From assembly GCF_900141705.1 (NCBI RefSeq), contig NZ_FQYM01000002.1, positions 118,072 to 182,071 on the forward strand: a stretch of 64,000 nt of DNA, in the 5' to 3' direction. Made by a program: the position numbers and the translations under genes. The DNA comes from Fibrobacter sp. UWP2 (GTDB lineage Bacteria > Fibrobacterota > Fibrobacteria > Fibrobacterales > Fibrobacteraceae). Under the pieces are notes generated by a model. The model did not search any database and was not told the origin of the DNA. It was given only the letters and a program-made list of their open reading frames with translations. Shown here piece by piece: positions 26,887 through 34,217 of the stretch (positions are counted from its first letter, which is position 1; every line of letters begins with the position of its first letter).

Positions 26887-29202
26887 ATGAAATTTAGTTT
26901 GAAGCGTGCCGTGCTCTTGTTGTGCGCACTTTTGGTTCTTGGGGTATCGGCACAGGCAGCCACCTCTCGTCAAATGGAAAAATTGAGCCGCGGTCTTGTG
27001 GCCGCGAATGTCGGCAACGGCATGCTGGTAAGCTGGCGCCTGCTGGGTACCGACGCCCCCCAGACCGCATTCGCCCTTTACCGTGATGGCAAAAAGATAG
27101 TCGACATCTTGGGGAGGCAGGGCACAAATTACCTTGACAAGGAGGGCAAGGCAACCTCCAAGTACACGGTCGCTGCTGTGGTCGATAGTTCCGAGGGCGA
27201 AAAAGCCGGGCTATCGTTCGTGTTCGATTCGACGGTCGCGAGTCACGGGAGTTCTTTCCCGTACAAGGTGCTCAAACTGAATGTGCCCAAAGGTGGAAAA
27301 GTTCTGGATTATGTTGATTATAGTCGTTGGCCTGACGACGTTCCAAAGCCCGATCCTGACGCTCCGCCCGATAGCGAAGAGTATTCCTACGTGTCGAGCG
27401 ACGCCAGCGTGGCTGACCTCGACGGTGATGGTGAATACGAAATCGTCCTCAAGTGGGATCCGACGAACACCAAGGACAATTCGCAAGAAGGCTTTACAGG
27501 GCTTGTGTTCATTGACGCCTACAAGATGGACGGCAAGCAGATGTGGCGCATTAATATGGGCAAAAACATTCGCGCCGGTCAGCATTACACCCAGTTCCAG
27601 GTTTACGACTACGATGGCGACGGCAAGGCCGAGATTATCATGAAGACGGCGGACGGCACCATTGACGGCACGGGCAAGGTCATTGGGGATTCTAGCAAGA
27701 ATTACATTGATACTGCAGGCCGTGTTGCGGGTCGTGCCATGTCCGGCCCCGAATTCTTGACGGTGTTCCGCGGAAGTGATGGCGCGGAAATCACGACGAT
27801 TGATTACCTCCCGTCACGTTCTATTCAAGAAATGCTGTGGGTTGACTCCACTGGCAGAGAGGGGCGTTGGGGTGATGACTACGGCAACCGCAGCGATCGC
27901 TTTATTGCGGCGACGGCCTACCTGGATGGCGTCCACCCGAGTGCCATTTTTGCCCGCGGTTACTACACCTCCTCCTATGTGGCAGCCTACGATTTTGACG
28001 GTAAGGACCTCAAGCTGCGCTGGCTCCACAAGTCCGAAACTCCGGGCGAGGGCCTGTACGCGCAGGGAAACCACAACATTGCGACGGGCGATATTGATGG
28101 CGACGGCTATGACGAAATTGTTTTTGGCGGGGCCGCCCTGAAACATGACGGCAGCGTCCTTTACAGCACCGGTTTTGGCCATGGTGACGCCGGGCACATC
28201 GGCGATTTCGATCCCGATATCCCCGGTCTTGAGTACTGGGGCGTGCACGAGACTACCGATTCAACAATCACTCCGTATACCGACGAACTTCGCGACAGCA
28301 AGGGCAACGTCATTTGGGGAACTGCGCAATGGGGCAGGGACAACGGGCGCGGTCTTGCCGCCGATATCGATTCCTCTCACCGCGGCTATGAAATGTGGAG
28401 TTCCAAAGGGGACTCCAGTATTCACAATGTCAAGGGCAAGGTTTTGGGCCCCTCAAAAGACATTGGGCTCTCGATAAACTTCCGCACGTATTTTGATGGT
28501 GACTTGCAGGATGAACTCCTGGATGGCGCGGTAGTGACCAAGTACAACATTAAGACGCATAAGGTCGATACCCTTTTTGACGGGGAAACTGCCCTGGGGC
28601 TTGTCGGTTGCAATGGGACCAAGAATACGCCGAACCTTATGGCGGACATTTTTGGCGACTGGCGCGAAGAGATTATCTTGAGATCCGAAGAAGACCCTTC
28701 CAAGATTTACATCGTCGCGACGCCCAAAGCGACTTCGTACCGCGTTTACACCCTCATGCACGACGCCGTTTACCGCATGGGTGTTGCCTGGCAGAATACG
28801 GCGTACAACCAGCCGCCTTACCTGAGCTACTATTTGCCCGACATGGTCAAGAGTTTGAGCCAGCCGGTGATTTATACAATCGACACTGCAGGCGTCATCG
28901 AGGGCATTGAGCCGCCTGCCGACACCGTTGATCCGGGAACCACTTATATGGTTTCGGGTAAGTTGCCGCCCTCGGTTTCGTTCAACCCATGGAGCGGGGT
29001 GCTGCACACAAATTCTGCCGGTTTTGTCGAAGTGAGCGTCTTTAGCATCAGGGGAGGTAAGGTCGCCCGCGTGGTGATGTATGCTCCGGCAGGAAGCACG
29101 CACCTCTCGGTAGCCGACATGCTCCCCAAGGGAATGTACTATGCCCGGGTCAAGTTCAATGGGCGGGAAGTTTCGACGTCCGCGTTTTCAAAGGTAAAAT
29201 GA
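26887..29202 (+). CDS. Rhamnogalacturonan lyase, PL11 (first copy)
   Basis: Cleaves the rhamnogalacturonan-I backbone of pectin by beta-elimination outside the cell. It has a signal peptide ending VSAQA. A fibronectin-like N-terminal region (LSRGLVAANVGNGMLVSWRLLGTD, about 30-140) precedes the eight-bladed propeller with calcium motifs ADLDGDGEYE, YDYDGDGKAE and GDIDGDGYDE. Conserved NIRAGQHYTQF and FGDWREEIILRSEEDP segments are present. It lacks the binding module of the other two copies and runs straight into an 80-residue C-terminal tail (SFNPWSGVLHT...LPKGMYYARVKFNGREV) resembling a type A sorting domain. ATG is 6 bases after AAGGAG. No TGTGGAC box lies upstream. Confidence 0.92.
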   Translation: MKFSLKRAVLLLCALLVLGVSAQAATSRQMEKLSRGLVAANVGNGMLVSWRLLGTDAPQTAFALYRDGKKIVDILGRQGTNYLDKEGKATSKYTVAAVVDSSEGEKAGLSFVFDSTVASHGSSFPYKVLKLNVPKGGKVLDYVDYSRWPDDVPKPDPDAPPDSEEYSYVSSDASVADLDGDGEYEIVLKWDPTNTKDNSQEGFTGLVFIDAYKMDGKQMWRINMGKNIRAGQHYTQFQVYDYDGDGKAEIIMKTADGTIDGTGKVIGDSSKNYIDTAGRVAGRAMSGPEFLTVFRGSDGAEITTIDYLPSRSIQEMLWVDSTGREGRWGDDYGNRSDRFIAATAYLDGVHPSAIFARGYYTSSYVAAYDFDGKDLKLRWLHKSETPGEGLYAQGNHNIATGDIDGDGYDEIVFGGAALKHDGSVLYSTGFGHGDAGHIGDFDPDIPGLEYWGVHETTDSTITPYTDELRDSKGNVIWGTAQWGRDNGRGLAADIDSSHRGYEMWSSKGDSSIHNVKGKVLGPSKDIGLSINFRTYFDGDLQDELLDGAVVTKYNIKTHKVDTLFDGETALGLVGCNGTKNTPNLMADIFGDWREEIILRSEEDPSKIYIVATPKATSYRVYTLMHDAVYRMGVAWQNTAYNQPPYLSYYLPDMVKSLSQPVIYTIDTAGVIEGIEPPADTVDPGTTYMVSGKLPPSVSFNPWSGVLHTNSAGFVEVSVFSIRGGKVARVVMYAPAGSTHLSVADMLPKGMYYARVKFNGREVSTSAFSKVK

Positions 29203-29224
29203 CGGGCTTGAACACCTATAGTTC

Positions 29225-29262
29225 AAAAAACGCCGTTTTATGCAAAAAAACGGCGTTTTTTA
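29225..29262 (+). terminator. Intrinsic terminator after the first PL11 gene
   Basis: AAAAAACGCCGTTTT pairs with AAAACGGCGTTTTTT around a short ATGCAA loop, with a T-run at the end. The symmetrical A/T flanks make a strong hairpin that separates this gene from the next unit. Confidence 0.9.
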
Positions 29263-29271
29263 TCGTCTTAG

Positions 29272-29282
29272 TGTGGACTTTT
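29272..29282 (+). promoter_or_regulatory. TGTGGAC box, distal copy
   Basis: TGTGGACTTTT lies 65 bp upstream of a second identical box. It has no good -10 element at the expected distance, so it may be an operator or a duplicated remnant. Confidence 0.4.
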
Positions 29283-29336
29283 AATTTTTTATGGCTTCGT
29301 TTAATGCCTTACTTTTTATAAAATTTTCAAAAGTAA

Positions 29337-29368
29337 TGTGGACTTTTTATTGAATTTTGATTATATTT
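29337..29368 (+). promoter_or_regulatory. Promoter of the PL11-CE12 operon with TGTGGAC box
   Basis: TGTGGACTTTTT starts 25 bases before TATATTTAAAG. The same pair with the same spacing occurs before the third PL11 gene and the TIGR02147 gene. TGGACT lies where a -35 would be (17-base spacing), so the box may be either an activator or sigma-factor site. A leader of about 110 bases follows. Confidence 0.55.
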
Positions 29369-29480
29369 AAAGTGGATGTTGATGTTTGAGGGGTTGTCTA
29401 GTGGCAACGTTTTTGGTATGGAATGTGCCGAATTTGGTTGCCTGGAATTATTTTATAAAGGATAAACTCCGAGGTAGTAT

Positions 29481-32114
29481 ATGGGTAAAGGTTTGAAGGT
29501 GTCAACGGTGGCTGCGGTCGCCGCGTTGACGATGGGGATCGCTGCATCCTCTTTTGCGGCTCAGCGCCAGATGGAAAATCTTTCGCGCGGCCTTGCGGTC
29601 ACGAACACGGGCAAGGGAATGCTCGTGAGCTGGCGTCTCTTGGGTACAGATGACCCCGCGACGGAATTCAACCTCTACCGCGATGGCGAAAAGGTTGCTT
29701 CTGTGGGTAAGACGGGTGGCACGAACTACCTGGACGCTGCCGGCAAGACGACTTCCAAGTACACGGTTGCCGCCGTGGTGAACGGCAAGGAAGGCGCCAA
29801 GCAGGCTGTTTCCGTGGTGCTCGACAAGACGGTCTCCAACAGCGGAAGGTCCTTCCCGTACAAGACGATTAAACTGGAGGTTCCTGCGGCGCAGACGATG
29901 CCCAATGGTGAAACCTGCACGTACACTCCGAACGACATGAGTGCCGCCGACCTCGATGGCGACGGAGAATACGAACTTATCTTGAAGTGGGACCCGAGCA
30001 ACGCCCACGACAACTCGCAGACGGGTTACACGGGCACGGTGTTCATCGATGCCTACAAGCTCGACGGCACGCGCCTTTGGCGTATTGACCTCGGCAAGAA
30101 CATCCGCGCGGGCGCACACTACACGCAGTTCCAGGTGTTTGACTACGATGGCGACGGCAAGGCCGAGATGATTGTGAAGACCGCCGATGGTACGATTGAC
30201 GGTACGGGCAAGGCGATCGGCGACAAGTCGAAGGACTACCGCGACGCGGGTGGTACGATCCTTAAAGGCCCTGAGTACTTGACTGTTTTCCGCGGTGTTG
30301 ACGGTGCGGCGATTTCGACCGTTACTTACGAACCGAGCCGTGATATTAACCAGCACGTGAAGGGCAAGGATGCGCATGGCTACTGGGGCGACAACTACGG
30401 CAACCGCTGCGAACGCTACTTGGCGGCAACGGGCTACCTGGATGGAGTGCACCCGAGTGCAATCTTTGTACGCGGCTACTACAGCTCCTCCTATGTGGCT
30501 GCCTACGATTTTGACGGTAAGGACTTGAAACTTCGCTGGCTCCACAAGTCGGAATATCCGGGCCAAGGCCTGTACGGCGAAGGAAACCACAGCCTTCAGG
30601 CGGCAGACCTTGATGGCGATGGCTACGACGAAATCTTCTTCGGGGCTGCGGCGCTGAACCACGATGGTACTCTGCGTTACCGCACTGGCCTCGGTCATGG
30701 CGATGCCCACCATATCGGTGACCTGGATCCGGACCGTCCGGGCCTTGAATCCTGGGACGTGCACGAACATACGGACGCCAAGTATACCGATGAACTTCGT
30801 GCAAACGACGGCACGATTATCTGGGGAACTCCGCAGCCGAATCCTGGCGTAGACAACGGCCGTGGCATGGCTGCCGATGTGGATTCGACCCATCGCGGTT
30901 ACGAAATGTGGTCTGCGAAGGGCGGTGGAATGTTTACCGTAAAGCACGAAAAAATCGGTACGCCTTCTGTTTCCCAGAACTTCCGCATTTACTTTGACGG
31001 CGACCTGCAGGATGAGCTCCTGGATGGCGCCTACGTGACCAAGTTCAACTCTTCTGCAATCAAGTCCGAAGTCTATTTTGACGGGCCTGCCGCTCTCGGT
31101 GCTACGGGTTGCAATGGCACCAAGAATACGCCGAGCCTCGTGGCAGATCTCTTCGGCGACTGGCGCGAAGAACTGGTGGTGCGTAGCGAAAAGGACCCGA
31201 CCACGATATACATTGTCTCGACTCCGGTGACGTCTCCGTACCGCCTTTACACGCTGATGCACGATGCTACCTACCGCACGGCGGTCGCTTCTGAAAATAC
31301 GGCCTACAACCAGCCGCCTCATCCGGGATACTTCTTGCCCGATATGGCGAAGTCGCTCAAGCAGCCGAGCATCTTCGTGGTGGGCGAGGACCCGGCTCCT
31401 GCCGACACGACCCCGGTGGTGAACAACGGAAAGTCCGAACTGGATGCCTCTACCCCGAAGGATGGCAAGGGCTGGACTCAGAGTGAAAACGCAGGCTTCC
31501 TCAAGAACGGCTACTATAACTTTGACAATGCGCTTTCGAGCTACGGTACCTGGGAAATCTTCTCGAAGACCGAGGCGAAGACTACGCTTACGGTGCGCTT
31601 CACGAACGGTGGGAGTACTTCCCGCAATATGGCGGTTACCGTGAACGGCGCTTCTGCTGGCACGATTAGCTTCCCCTCGACGGATGCCTCCTGGACGACG
31701 TATTCCGAAGCCGAGGTTGATGTGAAACTGGTTGCGGGCGTGAACACGATTAAGTTTACCTCGATGACGAGTGACGGCGGCCCGAACTTCGATATGTTCA
31801 CCTTCGGTATCGACGGCGTGGAACTCTATGACGGTACGCAGAAACTTGAAGACCCGACAAGGGTGATGCCTGCCATGGCTATGCGCGGTGTGGTGTACAA
31901 CCCGAAGAGCGGCGTGCTTGTTACCCCGAAGGCTGGCTTTGCCGAGGTCTACCTGTACGACATGTCGGGCAATATGCGCCTGGCGGTGACGACAGGTGTT
32001 TCCGCTGGCGCGAACGGAGTCTCGCTGAATAGCGAACTGCTCCCGAAGGGCTTGTACGTGGTGAAGGTGAAACTTGACGGCAAGCTTGTCGCCGCAACGA
32101 GGATGGCGAAGTAA
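29481..32114 (+). CDS. Rhamnogalacturonan lyase, PL11, with carbohydrate-binding module (second copy)
   Basis: Same reaction and catalytic region as the first copy. After a signal ending SSFAA, the fibronectin-like domain and PL11 propeller span about 25-630, with ADLDGDGEYE, NIRAGAHYTQF, YDYDGDGKAE and FGDWREELVVRSE. A beta-sandwich module of about 130 residues (STPKDGKGWTQSENAGFL...TSDGGPNFDMFTFGIDGVEL) resembles CBM35/CBM6. The C-terminal tail (SGVLVTPKAGFAEVYLYDM...LLPKGLYVVKVKLDGK) resembles a sorting domain. It starts MGKGLKV after GAGGT. Its stop overlaps the next ATG as TAATG, so the esterase that follows is co-translated. Confidence 0.93.
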   Translation: MGKGLKVSTVAAVAALTMGIAASSFAAQRQMENLSRGLAVTNTGKGMLVSWRLLGTDDPATEFNLYRDGEKVASVGKTGGTNYLDAAGKTTSKYTVAAVVNGKEGAKQAVSVVLDKTVSNSGRSFPYKTIKLEVPAAQTMPNGETCTYTPNDMSAADLDGDGEYELILKWDPSNAHDNSQTGYTGTVFIDAYKLDGTRLWRIDLGKNIRAGAHYTQFQVFDYDGDGKAEMIVKTADGTIDGTGKAIGDKSKDYRDAGGTILKGPEYLTVFRGVDGAAISTVTYEPSRDINQHVKGKDAHGYWGDNYGNRCERYLAATGYLDGVHPSAIFVRGYYSSSYVAAYDFDGKDLKLRWLHKSEYPGQGLYGEGNHSLQAADLDGDGYDEIFFGAAALNHDGTLRYRTGLGHGDAHHIGDLDPDRPGLESWDVHEHTDAKYTDELRANDGTIIWGTPQPNPGVDNGRGMAADVDSTHRGYEMWSAKGGGMFTVKHEKIGTPSVSQNFRIYFDGDLQDELLDGAYVTKFNSSAIKSEVYFDGPAALGATGCNGTKNTPSLVADLFGDWREELVVRSEKDPTTIYIVSTPVTSPYRLYTLMHDATYRTAVASENTAYNQPPHPGYFLPDMAKSLKQPSIFVVGEDPAPADTTPVVNNGKSELDASTPKDGKGWTQSENAGFLKNGYYNFDNALSSYGTWEIFSKTEAKTTLTVRFTNGGSTSRNMAVTVNGASAGTISFPSTDASWTTYSEAEVDVKLVAGVNTIKFTSMTSDGGPNFDMFTFGIDGVELYDGTQKLEDPTRVMPAMAMRGVVYNPKSGVLVTPKAGFAEVYLYDMSGNMRLAVTTGVSAGANGVSLNSELLPKGLYVVKVKLDGKLVAATRMAK

Positions 32115-33928
32115 TGGGTGCTTTCTCTAAATTCTGGCAGGGTGCCGTAATCGCCTCGATGCTTGCCGCTCCCGCGGTACTTGCGAAAGTGACCATCTAC
32201 ATGTGTGGCGACTCCACCATGCAGGACTGGGCCGAGGGTTACTACCCCAAGCAGGGGCAGGGCCAGGATTTCCATTTTTGGTTTGATCCGACCAAGGCGG
32301 CGGTGGTAAACCGTGGCCAGGGCGGCATGTCTCTTGGCGGTGGCGGCAAGGACAAGAAGGGCAATACCGCAGTCGGTTATTACGACATGTTCTTCAAGAA
32401 GGGCTGTTCTGCCGGTAACTGCATTGCCGAAAAGCTTCAGGCGGGCGATTACGTCGTAATCCAGTTCGGAATCAATGACGTGAACTACAGTACCGAGGAT
32501 TTCTTCGCTTCCAACATGAAGAATATGGTAAGCGATGTCCGCGCGAAGGGAGCATACCCGATTATCATGAGCCCGATTCGCCGCCTGTATTACGATTCCC
32601 CGACGCAGATTCATAACAGCTACCGCGGTTATCCGGCGCTCAACAAGAGCCTCGCCGAGGAACTCAACGTGCCGTTTATCGACATGAGCGAGATGGTCGC
32701 GAACTACATGATTTCGGTGGGCGAGCAGTATGCGGCTCAGTTCATCTTCAACTATGCGACCAAGGCAGAATACAGCAACCTGGGCAGTGACCAGACGGAC
32801 CAGGTGCACTTGCAGATGAACGGTGCGAACGCTTTCGGGCGTATCATTACCGAACAGATGCGTGCGCACAAGGACCCGATTGTGAAAAAGCTCGGCGACT
32901 ACATGGCGCCCATGTACCAGGTCGAAGTCAAGGTGAGCCCCGAAGGTGCTGCCGATGCGACTTCGATTAACGCCTATTACCCGAAGGGCATGACCGTGAT
33001 GCTCAAGACTATTCCGAAGAGCGGCAAGAAGTTCTTGGGCTGGTACGACGGTAACGGCAACAAGGTGGGTGCTCCGAGCCGTTCGAACGTGAAGTCTCCC
33101 TACATCCATACGTTCGTGATGGGTAGTGCCTCGACGCAGTTCACGGCGGTTTACGAGGGCGGAACGGCGCAGAAGTATACCGGCGATGGTGCTGCGTTAA
33201 CCGCATTCCCGACCACGACCCCGAAGAGCCTTGACGATGTGACCTTTGTTCCGTTTACCCCGATTGAAGGCAGCACGCAGGATACGGTGAAAATTGACAA
33301 GGATATCAAGAAATTCTTTGATGCAAGCACTCCGGATACGGCTGGAATCGGCTGGACTCAGAACGAATGGACTGGCTTTACGGGCGAAGGCTATTACAAT
33401 CTGGATAATACGAATGCCTCGTTTGCCGCATATAAGGTCAAGTTCCCAGGCGCAGGCTATGTGACGCTAGCGGTGCGCTATGCAAACGGCGGATCGTCGG
33501 ATCGCATGTTCAATGCCTACCTGGACCATGACTACCTCGTGAGTGCACCGCCGACGGGTGGTTGGGACAAGTGGGATACGGCCTACGTGGTGATGGATGC
33601 CCCGCAAGGTGAAGCCGAACTCAAGATCATGTCGCTTACAAGCGATGGCGCTCCGAATCTGGATGCCTTTGGCTTCAGTATCGACGGCGTGTGCCGCGTG
33701 AGCGAAGGTTGCCCTGAAGTCAAGGATACTACCGACACTTCGACGACCGGCGTGCGCATGGTGTTTGATGTGGCGAAAGTGAATAAGGGGCCGGTGCGCC
33801 TACAGGTAATCAATTTTATGGGCAAGGTCGTGTGGAGCGAGGTCCGTTCAATGCCTCAGGTCCCGCTTGCCGAATACGTGAACGGCTTGGGTCTCCCCAA
33901 GGGCAAGTATATCGTGAGGGTTCGGTAA
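32114..33928 (+). CDS. Rhamnogalacturonan acetylesterase, SGNH/CE12-like, multidomain (first copy)
   Basis: Removes acetyl groups from rhamnogalacturonan so the lyase can act. After a signal (AVIASMLAAPAVLA), the SGNH domain spans about 24-260, with nucleophile Ser34 in MCGDSTMQDW, oxyanion Asn in FGINDVNY, and Asp229/His232 in DQVHLQMNG. An InlB/Flg_new-like beta repeat follows (about 275-345, YYPKGMTVML...KFLGWYDGNGNK). Then come a CBM35-like module (about 395-530, GWTQNEWTGFTGEGYYNLDN) and a tail ending LPKGKYIVRVR. It is coupled to the PL11 gene upstream and followed by a terminator. Confidence 0.9.
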   Translation: MGAFSKFWQGAVIASMLAAPAVLAKVTIYMCGDSTMQDWAEGYYPKQGQGQDFHFWFDPTKAAVVNRGQGGMSLGGGGKDKKGNTAVGYYDMFFKKGCSAGNCIAEKLQAGDYVVIQFGINDVNYSTEDFFASNMKNMVSDVRAKGAYPIIMSPIRRLYYDSPTQIHNSYRGYPALNKSLAEELNVPFIDMSEMVANYMISVGEQYAAQFIFNYATKAEYSNLGSDQTDQVHLQMNGANAFGRIITEQMRAHKDPIVKKLGDYMAPMYQVEVKVSPEGAADATSINAYYPKGMTVMLKTIPKSGKKFLGWYDGNGNKVGAPSRSNVKSPYIHTFVMGSASTQFTAVYEGGTAQKYTGDGAALTAFPTTTPKSLDDVTFVPFTPIEGSTQDTVKIDKDIKKFFDASTPDTAGIGWTQNEWTGFTGEGYYNLDNTNASFAAYKVKFPGAGYVTLAVRYANGGSSDRMFNAYLDHDYLVSAPPTGGWDKWDTAYVVMDAPQGEAELKIMSLTSDGAPNLDAFGFSIDGVCRVSEGCPEVKDTTDTSTTGVRMVFDVAKVNKGPVRLQVINFMGKVVWSEVRSMPQVPLAEYVNGLGLPKGKYIVRVR

Positions 33929-33952
33929 AAAAGGCTCTTGTGTGGCTTGATT

Positions 33953-33993
33953 GAAAAAAAATGCCGTTTTCAAGCAGAAAACGGCATTTTTTG
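33953..33993 (+). terminator. Intrinsic terminator after the PL11-CE12 operon
   Basis: ATGCCGTTTTC pairs perfectly with GAAAACGGCAT (11 bp, loop AAGCA), flanked by A8 and T6. Confidence 0.92.
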
Positions 33994-34005
33994 CTTACTG
34001 GGCAA

Positions 34006-34041
34006 CTGTGGACAATTTATTTTGTGGATAATTATTATCTC
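34006..34041 (+). promoter_or_regulatory. Additional TGTGGA elements upstream of the third PL11 promoter
   Basis: TGTGGACAATTTATTTTG is followed by a second TGTGGATAATTATTATC. Together with the box at 34070 these make three TGTGGA elements within 70 bp of the PL11 promoter. Their arrangement suggests a multi-site operator. No TATATTT box follows at the standard spacing. Confidence 0.35.
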
Positions 34042-34069
34042 GTTAAAATTACGTAAAAAACATTGATAA

Positions 34070-34102
34070 TGTGGACTTTTTAATAAAAAATAGTATATAT
34101 TT
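34070..34102 (+). promoter_or_regulatory. Promoter of the third PL11 operon with TGTGGAC box
   Basis: TGTGGACTTTTT begins 26 bases before TATATTTAGAATGG, the same arrangement as at 29337 and 40699. It starts a transcript for PL11 and two esterases. Confidence 0.55.
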
Positions 34103-34107
34103 AGAAT

Positions 34108-34180
34108 GGACAACGGTTGGTTTGGTTGTTGTCCACAGACGACGCTTTCGGCCAGGGATGGGTCGAAATGCGTCCGTCTG
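34108..34180 (+). promoter_or_regulatory. Structured leader of the third PL11 operon
   Basis: Two hairpins can form between the likely transcription start and the gene. GGACAAC (34108-34114) pairs with GTTGTCC (34128-34134). CAGACG...ACGC (34136-34145) pairs with GCGT...CGTCTG (34170-34180). The leader is about 110 bases long, like that of the 29481 gene. No known riboswitch class is recognised. Confidence 0.4.
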
Positions 34181-34217
34181 GAAATAAATTATGGATGAAA
34201 AAACCATGAGGTGTTAT

